A stretch of DNA of 64,000 nt from Mucilaginibacter frigoritolerans (GTDB lineage: Bacteria; Bacteroidota; Bacteroidia; Sphingobacteriales; Sphingobacteriaceae). Made by a program: the position numbers and the translations under genes. Of the stretch, positions 45,161 through 54,736 are shown one piece after another. Every line of letters starts with the position of its first letter. Positions within the stretch are counted from its first letter, which is position 1. The DNA lies in the NCBI RefSeq assembly GCF_007830615.1, contig NZ_VLLI01000014.1, positions 62,001 to 126,000 of the forward strand, in the 5' to 3' direction. The notes beneath the pieces are model-generated. The model saw only the letters and a program-made list of their open reading frames with translations. It was not told the DNA's origin and ran no database searches.

Positions 45161-46679
45161 CGAATTAAAAAAGCGCATACAGGAGGTGTTTGAAAACCTT
45201 GAAGACATCACTGCCGATGAAGGCTGGTTGCTGCTGCGTGAAAAATTTCCGGAGGATGAGTCAAAACGCCGTGGCCTTATCTGGTTTTGGCGGGGCTCGG
45301 CTGCTGCTGTTTTGTTGATTTTTCTAGGTATTGGCTTGTGGTATTTCGAGAAGAATGGTAATAACGCCACCACAAAAAATTATGCCCATCAACATGTAAA
45401 ATTGAATAATACGCCAGCAAGCATTAATCCAAAAACAAAAAACGATTCTGTAAAATATTTAAAGCAAACAATAAAAGACAATCGGCAGCAAATTGCTGAA
45501 GTACAAAAAACAAAGGGCAACACCTCACAGCAAAACACTCAACCGGATAATACACAGTTTTCGGATACGCAAAGAGTAAAAAGCAATACGGTAAAACAAT
45601 CACAGTCATCAGCAAAACAAGATGAATTGCAGGTTGCTGGTATCCAAAAAACAAAGAATAAAAAGGAAAATAGACATGGGCATTTAATTCCGGGGAGCCA
45701 GGTTAATGTAGCAGAAAACAGTTTAGCAGCTAATACATTAGTTGCATCCAAACCTGATAAGATTAGGGGAGGTAAAAATGCTCAGCATCGGGCTAACCAG
45801 CAACCAGGCTTAATAGACAAACCCATACAAGAAAGTTTGGCTGCTAATGAAGATGCTGATAGTATTGGAAAGCCTGCAAATAAAAGCTCGGCCCAACAAT
45901 TTGCCGCTATTACAAAGGTAGATACTGCAACAGTGATTAAAACAACATCAAAGCCCCAACCAGCCAAAAAAACAATAGATGATATGTTTGCTGCCGATAA
46001 GCAAACAACAACAAAGAAAAACGATAAGAAAAACAGCGATAAACGGGTTCATTTTGGCGTATATGCTGCCACCTATTTCAGCTATGCAAAAGGCAGTGAT
46101 CAGGAAGTAAATGTTGGTGCAGGTTTTTCGTCAGATATTAAGATCAGTAACAATCTTAAACTGGTTACCGGGGTAGCCATTGGTCAAAATACATTGAGTT
46201 ATTCGGGAGCTTCCTCTATTAATACAGCTGCGCCACTTATGGCTGCGGCAGCTGAGGGTAGTAAATACTTCCTGGCAGCAACGCCATCAATAAAAAATTA
46301 TAATGCCAGTCTGGTTGGATTAGATGTACCTATGAATTTGAAATACGAACTTAACCCGCAAAAAAGCGATACTTATATACTTGCAGGCCTAAGCTCGGGC
46401 ACCTTTATCAATCAATCATATACTTATTATTATAATTATCCTACGGTAAATTCTGCCACTTTGCAACAAACCCAGGGTGCTACTACAACAAAAAACTTTG
46501 ATGGCTTTTATTTTGCCAAAACACTCAACCTGGCCTTTGGGGTTGGCTATCCTTTAGGCAAAAACCGCATGGTTATTGAGCCATTTTTAAAATACCCGCT
46601 TGAAGGATTGGGGGCACAGCAAATTCGTTTTGGAGCAGGGGGCATAAACCTGAAATTTAATTTTTCAACCAAAAAATAA
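45141..46679 (+). CDS. Predicted dual membrane-spanning anti-sigma factor with C-terminal outer membrane beta-barrel
   Basis: The 512-residue protein starts with a short cytoplasmic acidic helix (1-45, ITADEGWLLLREKFPED), a single membrane helix (about 46-68), and then a long Gln/Lys/Asn/Thr-rich, probably disordered segment (about 70-290). It ends in a beta-barrel domain (about 300-512) finishing GGINLKFNFSTKK. No signal peptide precedes the N-terminus, so the first helix should sit in the inner membrane and the barrel in the outer membrane. This matches the dual membrane-spanning anti-sigma (Dma) layout described in Bacteroides thetaiotaomicron. It overlaps the sigma gene by 20 bp. Confidence 0.8.
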   Translation: MDEQLDNELKKRIQEVFENLEDITADEGWLLLREKFPEDESKRRGLIWFWRGSAAAVLLIFLGIGLWYFEKNGNNATTKNYAHQHVKLNNTPASINPKTKNDSVKYLKQTIKDNRQQIAEVQKTKGNTSQQNTQPDNTQFSDTQRVKSNTVKQSQSSAKQDELQVAGIQKTKNKKENRHGHLIPGSQVNVAENSLAANTLVASKPDKIRGGKNAQHRANQQPGLIDKPIQESLAANEDADSIGKPANKSSAQQFAAITKVDTATVIKTTSKPQPAKKTIDDMFAADKQTTTKKNDKKNSDKRVHFGVYAATYFSYAKGSDQEVNVGAGFSSDIKISNNLKLVTGVAIGQNTLSYSGASSINTAAPLMAAAAEGSKYFLAATPSIKNYNASLVGLDVPMNLKYELNPQKSDTYILAGLSSGTFINQSYTYYYNYPTVNSATLQQTQGATTTKNFDGFYFAKTLNLAFGVGYPLGKNRMVIEPFLKYPLEGLGAQQIRFGAGGINLKFNFSTKK

Positions 46680-46703
46680 AATCTCAAACCCAATCAATTC
46701 ATC

Positions 46704-47465
46704 ATGAAAAAACTTTACCTAAGCCTACTCGCATTGTTTCTGGCATCGCAATTACATGCGCAAAAATTTGAATTATCTTTTCAGGCTAACTCCGGCTTAT
46801 TTCATTATTCGGGTAACTCTGCATCGTCTACTTCTGTTATTATACAAAATGGCACAACACCTAAGCAAAATTACACCAATAATCCGTATGGAAATAAAAA
46901 TGCATTCAGTTATGGAGCTGATGTACAGGCGCAATATGTAAGCAAAGGCGGCTTTATTACCGGAATACAAGCAGGCTATAATATTTTAAGAAGCAAAACA
47001 AATATAACCAGTGTTTTTCCTCTTGAATTTGAATTAGAAGAGTCTGTACTCAATCCCCTTTATTATGCCCCTTTCAATCCGTCACTGCCAGCTAAAGGCA
47101 GTACCATATTGCAGGATCAGTTTATAAACTTGAACCCTTACATAGGTTATCGCATAAAAACCAAAAAAATCAATATTGATTTAATGCCTGGAATAGATAT
47201 TGGTTTCGGCATAAACTCATACGACAAAGGAAAAGCCACCACAACTGATGGTACAGTTTACGAAACCGATTATAAGGAAGTAAAACCGCTAACAGATGTA
47301 CGCCTTAAATTTGGTGCAGCCGTTCTTTATAAAAAATGGGGTGTAACAGCAAGTTTTGCCCATGGACTAACCAATTATACCAAAAATCTGCTTAACGATT
47401 CGCCCATTGTTTATAAAGCCCAAAGCGAACTGTTACGTTTCGGTATAAGTTACAGGATATTTTAA
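46704..47465 (+). CDS. Outer membrane beta-barrel protein
   Basis: The 253-residue protein has a signal peptide (1-19, cut after LHA|Q) and alternating beta strands typical of the OMP beta-barrel family, such as FELSFQANSGLFHYSGN, LNPYIGYRIKTKKINIDLMPG and the final LLRFGISYRIF ending in Phe. It lies 24 bp after the dual-membrane protein and belongs to the same operon, so it may interact with that protein's barrel or be one of its outputs. Specific role unknown. Confidence 0.83.
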   Translation: MKKLYLSLLALFLASQLHAQKFELSFQANSGLFHYSGNSASSTSVIIQNGTTPKQNYTNNPYGNKNAFSYGADVQAQYVSKGGFITGIQAGYNILRSKTNITSVFPLEFELEESVLNPLYYAPFNPSLPAKGSTILQDQFINLNPYIGYRIKTKKINIDLMPGIDIGFGINSYDKGKATTTDGTVYETDYKEVKPLTDVRLKFGAAVLYKKWGVTASFAHGLTNYTKNLLNDSPIVYKAQSELLRFGISYRIF

Positions 47466-47473
47466 TTGAGGCT

Positions 47474-48721
47474 TTATTTAAACCTTATCGCCTTAACCGG
47501 GGTAATTTTGGTTACCAGCATTGATGGAAGTATCATCACCAGCAAACAAATAACAAGCGTGCCTGCATTAAGTAAGAGTAAGTCGCTCCAGTTAAATTGT
47601 ATGGGTACAAAGTTCATATAATAAGATGCCTGGTCGAGCTTAAAAAAGCGGGTGCTGTATTGAAAATATCCAGCACCAAGGCCAAATAAATTACCCAGTA
47701 TCATTCCAATACTAATAAGGTAAAAAGCATTATATAAGAATACCTGGCGTATGCTCCAATTAGTGGCGCCAAGTGCTTTTAACATACCAATCATGGTAGT
47801 GCGTTCCAATATCATAATTAACAAGGCAGATATCATATTGATAACGGCTACCATTATCATCAACACCAGTACTACTTTGGTATTACCATCCAGCAAACCC
47901 AGCCATGCAAATATGGTTGGGTAATTATCCACTACTGTATATGATTTTAGTTTTACGGGCAGTATATTGTTTATGGCATCACTGGCTTCATCCAGGCGAT
48001 TAAAGTCGGCAATTTTAATTTCATACCCCCCTATTTCATCATCGTTCCAGCTGTTAAGCCGGGTTATTAATGATAAATCGCCAACAACATAGCTTTTATC
48101 TACATCCTCAATCCCAAAACTATAAATGCCCTTAATAGTAAATGGCCTTACCCTAAGTGGTTCCTGCACAAAATACATTAAAATTTTATCTCCCACTTTC
48201 AGGCGTAGGCGGTCGGCAATAATTTGTGAAATCAGTAACTGTTTTTTTGATTCGGTGGTATCCTTAAAATCAATAACATCACCGGCAACCATATTATTTT
48301 TAAAAAACGACCAATCGTAAGTTTTATCAACGCATTTCAGCACTATACCTTCAATTTCATTTTTTGATTTGATGATACCCGGCTTAGTGGCAAAAGGCAT
48401 TACATTAGTGATCAAAGGATTACTTAAAGCCTTTTTTTCAAAAGTAGCATTTTGCTGAAAAGGTGAATTTTCGAATGAGTTATTAAGATCGAATTTCACC
48501 ACCTGTAAATCGCCGGCAAAACCCCTTACTTTTTCTTTTATCTCGTGCTTAAATCCGCGCACTATGGCCAGCGATAATATCATTACCCCCAAACCCAGCA
48601 TAATACCAATAATGGCTATACGCACAATTAATTTTGAAAATGTACGCTTAGTTTTAAATGTGATGCGGTTTGCTATGTAATAGGCGAAATTCAATGCACG
48701 TGTTTTTTTGTACCTTCGCAA
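47474..48721 (-). CDS. FtsX/LolE-type ABC transporter permease
   Basis: The 415-residue protein has one N-terminal membrane helix, a large MacB-like periplasmic domain (about 60-280) and three C-terminal helices in an FtsX domain (about 295-415, with RTTMIGMLKALGATNWSIRQVFLYNAFYLISIG). This layout suits the LolC/E lipoprotein-release family or the MacB/FtsX group. No ATG opens the frame. TTG at 48721 or, better matching relatives that begin near LNFAYYIANR, TTG at 48694 is the start. The ATPase partner is not adjacent. Confidence 0.86.
   Translation of the reverse strand: MRRYKKTRALNFAYYIANRITFKTKRTFSKLIVRIAIIGIMLGLGVMILSLAIVRGFKHEIKEKVRGFAGDLQVVKFDLNNSFENSPFQQNATFEKKALSNPLITNVMPFATKPGIIKSKNEIEGIVLKCVDKTYDWSFFKNNMVAGDVIDFKDTTESKKQLLISQIIADRLRLKVGDKILMYFVQEPLRVRPFTIKGIYSFGIEDVDKSYVVGDLSLITRLNSWNDDEIGGYEIKIADFNRLDEASDAINNILPVKLKSYTVVDNYPTIFAWLGLLDGNTKVVLVLMIMVAVINMISALLIMILERTTMIGMLKALGATNWSIRQVFLYNAFYLISIGMILGNLFGLGAGYFQYSTRFFKLDQASYYMNFVPIQFNWSDLLLLNAGTLVICLLVMILPSMLVTKITPVKAIRFK
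48711..48718 (+). promoter_or_regulatory. Possible -7 element (TACCTTCG) of namZ
   Basis: One mismatch to TAnnTTTG, 60 bp before the ATG at 48779. It lies inside the 5' end of the divergent permease gene. Weak, without a clear -33. Confidence 0.3.
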
Positions 48722-48778
48722 ATATGCGGTTTTGCCATCTAAAACTGATAGTTTTAAAATTGTTTAGCAGAAATTTTT

Positions 48779-49996
48779 ATGATTAAACTGAAAATACTTT
48801 TCCAAACTGTTGTATTCGGTATATTGCTGGGAGCTACGGCAGCTGCCCAAACGCCATATAAAACACATCGTATTACTAAACAGATAAGGATTGTTCCGGG
48901 TGCCGATCAAACGGAGCTTTACCTTAGCTACCTGAAAGGCAAAAACATTGGGATGGTGATTAACCAAACTTCGGTTATTGGTAAAAACCTTACCCCTAGT
49001 GTTGATAGCCTGTTAAAGCTACATGTTTCGGTAAAAAAAATATTCGGCCCCGAACATGGTTTCAGGGGCGATGCCAGTAATGGTGCTGGAGTAAGTGATG
49101 ATATAGATAAAAAAACAGGCCTGCCAGTAATCTCACTATACGGCAAGCACCTTAAGCCCACACCCGAAGATTTACAGGGAATTAACTTAATGATATTTGA
49201 TATTCAGGATGTTGGCGCACGGTTTTACACTTATATGTCAACCCTGCAATATGTGATGGAAGCCTGCGCAGAAAACAACATTGAGCTGATGATACTGGAC
49301 AGACCCAACCCCAACGGTTTTTATGTTGACGGGCCTGTATTAGATACTGCCTACCGTTCATTTGTTGGCCTCAACCCTATTCCAATTGTGCACGGTTTAA
49401 CCATTGCCGAATACGCACAAATGCTTAACGGTGAAGGCTGGCTTAAAAACCATGTTCAGTGCAAATTAAAAATCATTAAGGTGGGTAATTATCTTCATGA
49501 TATGAGTTATACACTGCCGGTAAATCCTTCGCCTAATTTAAATACAGATCAGTCAATTTTACTGTATCCTTCGGTTTGTTTGTTTGAAGGCACCACACTT
49601 AGTGTTGGTCGTGGTACCTTTTCCCCATTTGTACAGATAGGCCATCCTTCTCTGGCGGGCAAGTATACTTATTCATTTAAACCGGTAAGTATTCCCGGCA
49701 TGAGTGAAGATCCACCGCAAAAAAATAAAGTTTGCTATGGCATTAATTTGAAGGATTACGATACAAAGAAAATTCATATTTCCGGCAAACTCAACTTATC
49801 CTGGTTAATAGAATTGTACAAAGCCTTCCCGGATAAAGAGCACTTTTTTACGCCATATTTCACCAAACTTACCGGTACCGAAGCGCTACGAAAACAAATA
49901 GAGGCTGGCAAAAGCGAGCAGGAAATACGGGCAAGCTGGGAACCCGCTTTAAGCAATTATAAAGCCATCCGCAAAAAATACCTATTGTACCTGTAG
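48779..49996 (+). CDS. namZ: Exo-beta-N-acetylmuramidase NamZ (DUF1343, GH171)
   Basis: The 405-residue protein has a signal peptide (cut after TAAA|Q) and the DUF1343 pattern: GMVINQTSVIG, FGPEHGFRGDASNGAGV, IFDIQDVGARFYTYMST, LDRPNPNGFYVDGPVL and LFEGTTLSVGRGT. Family members characterised as NamZ remove terminal non-reducing N-acetylmuramic acid from cell-wall fragments, part of peptidoglycan recycling in the periplasm. No other recycling gene adjoins it here. It precedes fmt by 134 bp. Confidence 0.92.
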   Translation: MIKLKILFQTVVFGILLGATAAAQTPYKTHRITKQIRIVPGADQTELYLSYLKGKNIGMVINQTSVIGKNLTPSVDSLLKLHVSVKKIFGPEHGFRGDASNGAGVSDDIDKKTGLPVISLYGKHLKPTPEDLQGINLMIFDIQDVGARFYTYMSTLQYVMEACAENNIELMILDRPNPNGFYVDGPVLDTAYRSFVGLNPIPIVHGLTIAEYAQMLNGEGWLKNHVQCKLKIIKVGNYLHDMSYTLPVNPSPNLNTDQSILLYPSVCLFEGTTLSVGRGTFSPFVQIGHPSLAGKYTYSFKPVSIPGMSEDPPQKNKVCYGINLKDYDTKKIHISGKLNLSWLIELYKAFPDKEHFFTPYFTKLTGTEALRKQIEAGKSEQEIRASWEPALSNYKAIRKKYLLYL

Positions 49997-50130
49997 TTTA
50001 AAAACGGGGCAAATTGCCACACGATGGTAAATAATTATTGTTAATACACGTCAACCAGCATCAAGCCTTAAACAAACAGCAATAATTTAAGGTTTATTGC
50101 TAACTTTAGGAATTTAGAGTATTTCCGCTT

Positions 50131-51048
50131 ATGAGAATTGTATTTATGGGCACCCCCCAGTTTGCAGTAACTTCGTTAGATGCCCTGATCACTGCCGGCT
50201 GCGATATTGTAGCAGTGGTAACCGCTCCGGACAAACCGGCGGGCAGGGGTCAAAAGTTAAACGAATCAGCAGTAAAACAATATGCATTATTAAACAACAT
50301 TAAAGTACTTCAGCCCGAAAAATTAAAAAGCCCTGAGTTTTTAGATGAATTAAAATCACTACATGCCGATTTACAGGTTGTGGTAGCCTTCCGTATGCTG
50401 CCCGAAGTAGTATGGAACATGCCTCCAAAAGGAACCATCAATCTGCATGCATCTTTATTGCCACAATATCGCGGAGCTGCCCCAATAAATTGGGCGCTTA
50501 TTAATGGCGAAAAAGAGAGCGGTGTAACAACCTTTTTTTTAAAACAGGAAATTGATACCGGCGATATATTATTTACCGAAAAAGTAACCCTTACAGGCCA
50601 CGAAACAGCCGGCGAACTGCATGACCGCCTGATGAATAAAGGCGCAGGCTTATTAGTTAAAACCGTAAAAGGTGTGGAAAGCGGCAGGTTTAATGAGCAC
50701 CCGCAATCGCAATTGTTGGAGGGCGTGGAATTAAAGCACGCCCCCAAAATATTTAAAGAAGATTGTTTGATAGACTGGAATAAATCTGCAGAAAGCATTT
50801 ATAACAAAATACGTGGTTTAAGCCCTGTACCAACTGCCTATACCTATCTTAACGAAAAGATATTAAAAATATATCTGGCAGAATACGATGTAACCGAAAC
50901 CGGCCAACAACCCGGAAGCTTTTTAACAGACGGCAAAACCTATTTAAAGTTTGCTGCTACAGATGGATTTGTAAGATTAACAGATGTGCAACTGGAAGGC
51001 AAAAAACAAATGGACATACAACAGTTTTTAAGAGGCGTAAAACTATAA
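50131..51048 (+). CDS. fmt: Methionyl-tRNA formyltransferase
   Basis: The 305-residue protein has the usual two domains: a formyltransferase Rossmann-like domain (1-about 205) and a C-terminal OB-like domain. Catalytic features are visible: Asn and His in INLHASLLPQYRG, Asp in EIDTGDI, and the start RIVFMGTPQFAV. It formylates initiator Met-tRNA using 10-formyl-tetrahydrofolate. A TAACTTTA -7-like element at 50101-50108 lies about 22 bp upstream. No def gene is adjacent. Confidence 0.96.
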   Translation: MRIVFMGTPQFAVTSLDALITAGCDIVAVVTAPDKPAGRGQKLNESAVKQYALLNNIKVLQPEKLKSPEFLDELKSLHADLQVVVAFRMLPEVVWNMPPKGTINLHASLLPQYRGAAPINWALINGEKESGVTTFFLKQEIDTGDILFTEKVTLTGHETAGELHDRLMNKGAGLLVKTVKGVESGRFNEHPQSQLLEGVELKHAPKIFKEDCLIDWNKSAESIYNKIRGLSPVPTAYTYLNEKILKIYLAEYDVTETGQQPGSFLTDGKTYLKFAATDGFVRLTDVQLEGKKQMDIQQFLRGVKL

Positions 51049-51157
51049 TCAGATTTCTTTTTACAATCCATTTACTGTTTTTAACATAGCTTTGTACCCA
51101 TAAGTGCATCAGCATATTAAAATGTTTTAATAAGAATACTTTTTATTAACCCACAAC

Positions 51158-51165
51158 TATCTTTG
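51158..51165 (+). promoter_or_regulatory. -7 promoter element (TATCTTTG) of the two-component/efflux locus
   Basis: A perfect TAnnTTTG match, 28 bp before the response-regulator ATG at 51194. Confidence 0.5.
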
Positions 51166-51193
51166 AAACAATTACTATAACACAAAAGGCTAA

Positions 51194-51865
51194 ATGAAGA
51201 TACTGCTAATTGAAGATGAGCCTAAGGTTGCTGCATTTATAAAAAAGGGATTAGAAGAGCAATTTCATAATGTTACAGCTGTTTATGATGGTAGTTTGGG
51301 TAGCAGGCTGGCATTAGAACAGGATTTTGAACTCATTATTCTGGATGTAATTCTTCCCCAGGTAAATGGATTTGAAGTTTGCAGGCAGATAAGGGAATTT
51401 AAAAAGGAAGTACCCATTTTAATGCTAAGTGCATTGGGCACCGTAAATGATAAAGTACAGGGACTTGAAAACGGTGCCGACGATTACTTAACCAAACCCT
51501 TTCATTTTGAAGAATTACTGGCCCGCATCAAAGCGCTTGATCGGCGCAGGTCAATGGTGCTGCCGGGTACTGTTTACCAGGTTGCCGACCTACAGATGGA
51601 TTGTTTCAGAAAAACAGTTACACGCGGCGGTAACATGATAACACTAACCGTAAAGGAATTTACCCTGCTTGAGGTATTAATGTATAACAAAAACCGGGTA
51701 TTATCAAGGGTATACATTGCCGAAGCCGTTTGGGGAATTAACTTTAACCGTGGAACCAATTTAATTGATGTTTATATCAATTACTTACGCACAAAAGTCG
51801 ATAAGGGCTATTCCAAACAACTTATCCACACGGTTATAGGCATGGGATACATGATCAGGGACTAA
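51194..51865 (+). CDS. OmpR-family response regulator (heavy-metal type)
   Basis: The 223-residue protein has a receiver domain (1-about 115; phospho-acceptor D51 in LIILDVILPQVNG, with LTKPF containing the conserved Lys) and a winged-helix OmpR/PhoB DNA-binding domain (about 125-223, ending LIHTVIGMGYMIRD). A kinase gene follows 21 bp later and an RND efflux operon 189 bp beyond that, so it probably activates the efflux genes on metal excess, like CusR/CzcR. Confidence 0.93.
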   Translation: MKILLIEDEPKVAAFIKKGLEEQFHNVTAVYDGSLGSRLALEQDFELIILDVILPQVNGFEVCRQIREFKKEVPILMLSALGTVNDKVQGLENGADDYLTKPFHFEELLARIKALDRRRSMVLPGTVYQVADLQMDCFRKTVTRGGNMITLTVKEFTLLEVLMYNKNRVLSRVYIAEAVWGINFNRGTNLIDVYINYLRTKVDKGYSKQLIHTVIGMGYMIRD

Positions 51866-51886
51866 TATAAATTAAAAACAAATTAG

Positions 51887-53242
51887 TTGAAAGTTAAGGA
51901 TAGGTTATCGCTTCAGTTCACCTTTATGTTTGCGGTGTTGCTGCTGGTAGTTTTAACGGGCATTTATTTATTTGTTGAGCACAACCGGGTTAAAACCTTT
52001 TTCGACAAACTGGATGACCGCGCGGTTACCGTTGGCCAGTTTTACCTGGCAGAAGACAACTTATCAAAAGAAAACTTCAAAAGTGTAATAAAGAAGTTCC
52101 CACAATCATTATCTGACGAAACCATCCGCATTTATGACGATCAATTCCACGCCAAGTTTATTCATGAGGGAACGCTTCGCTGGGATACCACTATTTTAAA
52201 AGGAGTTGTTTCGCAAAAGCTGGTTCATATAACTGAAGGCAATAGGCAAATAACAGGTATTTATTATGTAGATAACTCTGGCAATTATATCATCATGGTT
52301 TCGGCTATTGACCATAATGGCTATCACTACATCTATGATCTGGGACTGATTATGTTTTTCTTTTTCCTGGCATCATTATTTATAACCTATTTTATGGGCA
52401 GCGTTTTCTCACGCATTGCGTTAATACCTATTGTTAAAATAACCAGTAACCTTAAAAGGATCCGCTCAACGAGCCTCGATCTCCGCTTACCTATCGCCAC
52501 CAAAAAGAAAGACGAAATTGACGTTCTTTCATTAACCATTAATAATCTGCTGGAACATTTGGAGCAATCATTTGAAAGCCAGAAATCGTTTATTGCCAAT
52601 GCATCACACGAATTGCGCACACCCATAACCACCATACTGGGTGAGGCTGAAATTACCTTAATGCACGAGCGTACCAACGAAGATTATAAATCAACGCTCA
52701 GCAACATTATTAAAGAAACCGAACGGCTTAATTATATTATTAACAGTTTGATGGATTTAATGCAAACCAACGCTGCCAATTATGAATTTCAACCAATAAG
52801 GATGGATGAATTGATTTGGGAGATAAAAGATGAGTTGTCTGTTAAGGGTAATGAAAACAATATTAATATAAAATATAACCTGCCTTATGATCCGGCAAAA
52901 TATAGTTTAATGGGTAACCGGCAACTGCTTTTCATCGGCATCAGTAATATCATCAAAAACGCACTCAAGTTTTCTGATAATAAGGAGATTTATTGTGAAA
53001 TACACTGCGATATAAAAGGCATTCATGTAACTATAACTGATAATGGCATTGGAATAGAACCAAAAGACATCAGTAAAATATTCCAACCGTTTTTCCGTTC
53101 TACCAACGCTTTGTATTATCCGGGTTATGGAATCGGGCTCTCTTTAACCAATAATATTATACGCCTGCACAATGGCACAGTTGAAGTGGAATCTGAATTG
53201 AATAAGGGAACAACCTTTCATTTAATCTTCCCTAATTTGTGA
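51887..53242 (+). CDS. Membrane sensor histidine kinase (heavy-metal type)
   Basis: The 451-residue protein has two membrane helices (about 12-31 and 150-172) around a periplasmic sensor domain, then HAMP (about 175-225), HisKA with H241 in SHELRTP, and a HATPase with N (ISNIIKNALKFS), G1 (TDNGIGIEPKD) and G2 (GYGIGLSL) boxes. It begins at TTG (51887); no ATG lies in frame before the first helix. It should phosphorylate the response regulator encoded just upstream. A periplasmic metal signal is inferred from the efflux genes downstream. Confidence 0.93.
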   Translation: MKVKDRLSLQFTFMFAVLLLVVLTGIYLFVEHNRVKTFFDKLDDRAVTVGQFYLAEDNLSKENFKSVIKKFPQSLSDETIRIYDDQFHAKFIHEGTLRWDTTILKGVVSQKLVHITEGNRQITGIYYVDNSGNYIIMVSAIDHNGYHYIYDLGLIMFFFFLASLFITYFMGSVFSRIALIPIVKITSNLKRIRSTSLDLRLPIATKKKDEIDVLSLTINNLLEHLEQSFESQKSFIANASHELRTPITTILGEAEITLMHERTNEDYKSTLSNIIKETERLNYIINSLMDLMQTNAANYEFQPIRMDELIWEIKDELSVKGNENNINIKYNLPYDPAKYSLMGNRQLLFIGISNIIKNALKFSDNKEIYCEIHCDIKGIHVTITDNGIGIEPKDISKIFQPFFRSTNALYYPGYGIGLSLTNNIIRLHNGTVEVESELNKGTTFHLIFPNL

Positions 53243-53346
53243 TTTATTGAAAATAATTGTATAATTGATTTCTTTCAGTGCAATTATCGCACCCCACATT
53301 AAAAAATTTTAATATATTTCTAATAACACTCTAACGACAGTTTTAG

Positions 53347-53375
53347 TTTGGCACGATTGTTTTTACCTATTTTTG
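53347..53375 (+). promoter_or_regulatory. Promoter of the RND efflux operon
   Basis: TTTG at 53347-53350 and TATTTTTG at 53368-53375 are 17 bp apart, a full match to the Bacteroidota consensus. The TolC-family ATG lies 56 bp downstream. The operon can thus be transcribed independently of the two-component genes. Confidence 0.7.
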
Positions 53376-53431
53376 GGACGATTTTAGAATGAGCTTATCC
53401 ATGCATATTTCTATTATTTAATTTATAAAAC

Positions 53432-54715
53432 ATGCTTAACAAATTTTTCCGTAAAACATCTTCCGTACTATTAGTTTGTTGCATCACTGCATTATCAACC
53501 AAAGCCCAGGCTCCTGCCGATACATTAAAAATAACTATTAAACAAGCCGAAGACCGTTTCTTAAAAAACAACCTTCAGCTTATTGCACAACGGTACAATA
53601 TTGATAACGCGAGTGCACAGATTATTACTGCCCGTTTATTTCAAAATCCTGATTTCAATTTCAATAATGGTATCTATGCCAGTGATGTTAGTCAGGGTCC
53701 GGCTTATAAAGAGCAATCATTTAGCGTTTCGCAGTTATTTTACACTGCAGGTAAGCGTAACAAAAATATTCAATTGGCAAAAATTGGTGTCGAACAGGCT
53801 AAGTTCCAGTTTTTTGATCTAATCAGGACATTAAAATATACGCTGCGTACTGATTTCTATTCCATTTATTACCAACAGCAATCGGCAAAGGTTTATGATG
53901 AAGAAATTAATTCTTTGGCAAAAACCCTGACTGTTTATAAAGAAGAATATGCAAAAGGTTATATCGCCCAAAAAGAAGTACTGCGTATACAAGCTCAGCT
54001 TTATTCTCTGCAAGCAGAGTACACCGGCCTTATTACCGGCATTGATACTATAGAGAGTGAATTTAAAATCCTGATCAAAGCACCAGTAGGCACTACTGTT
54101 GAACCCGTTGTTACAGACGATATTATTACCAAAAATACGGTAAACAGTGTACTCTATAAGCAATTGGTTGATTCGGCTTACTCAAACCGGTATGATTTGA
54201 GAAACGCCAAAATGGCTATCGACTATAATAACATGAATTTACAGCTTCAAAAAGCTACTGCAGTACCTGATGTTTCATTTTCCATTAATTATGATAGACT
54301 TGGTGGCTACGGTAATAACTTTTTAGGTGCAGGGGTTGAATTTAATTTACCCTTTTGGAACCACAACCAAGGTGGCATTAAACAAGCCCGCATAGCTATA
54401 GACCAAAGTAAGGTACAGTTTCAAAACCAGCAAAACCAGGTAGAAAGCGATGTTGCAACAGGTTATAAAAATGCGGTTCGTGTTGAAAAACTATATAACG
54501 GCTTTGATCCACAGTTTAAAACAGATTTCACCAAACTAATTCATGAGGTACTTATAAACTATCAGAAAAGAAACTTGGGCTTACTGGAGTTTCTGGACTA
54601 CTATGATTCATATAAAACAAATGTTGTGCAGCTAAACAGCATATTACTTAACCGTATTACGGCGCTTGAGCAGCTTAACTATGTTACAGGTACACCATTT
54701 TTCAATCAGCAATAA
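53432..54715 (+). CDS. TolC family outer membrane efflux protein (CusC/CzcC-like)
   Basis: The 427-residue protein has a signal peptide (cut after TKA|Q) and the helical repeat and barrel pattern of the TolC family, with two OEP repeats and long amphipathic helices (for example LRTDFYSIYYQQQSAKVYDEE). It is the outer membrane duct for the CzcA-type pump encoded 1.2 kb downstream; the adaptor gene starts 21 bp after its stop. Confidence 0.93.
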   Translation: MLNKFFRKTSSVLLVCCITALSTKAQAPADTLKITIKQAEDRFLKNNLQLIAQRYNIDNASAQIITARLFQNPDFNFNNGIYASDVSQGPAYKEQSFSVSQLFYTAGKRNKNIQLAKIGVEQAKFQFFDLIRTLKYTLRTDFYSIYYQQQSAKVYDEEINSLAKTLTVYKEEYAKGYIAQKEVLRIQAQLYSLQAEYTGLITGIDTIESEFKILIKAPVGTTVEPVVTDDIITKNTVNSVLYKQLVDSAYSNRYDLRNAKMAIDYNNMNLQLQKATAVPDVSFSINYDRLGGYGNNFLGAGVEFNLPFWNHNQGGIKQARIAIDQSKVQFQNQQNQVESDVATGYKNAVRVEKLYNGFDPQFKTDFTKLIHEVLINYQKRNLGLLEFLDYYDSYKTNVVQLNSILLNRITALEQLNYVTGTPFFNQQ

Positions 54716-54736
54716 AATATTACACATACTATTTCT

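Noticed and set aside
50310..50798. 162-codon minus-strand open frame
   Set aside because: Antisense to fmt, a conserved housekeeping gene.
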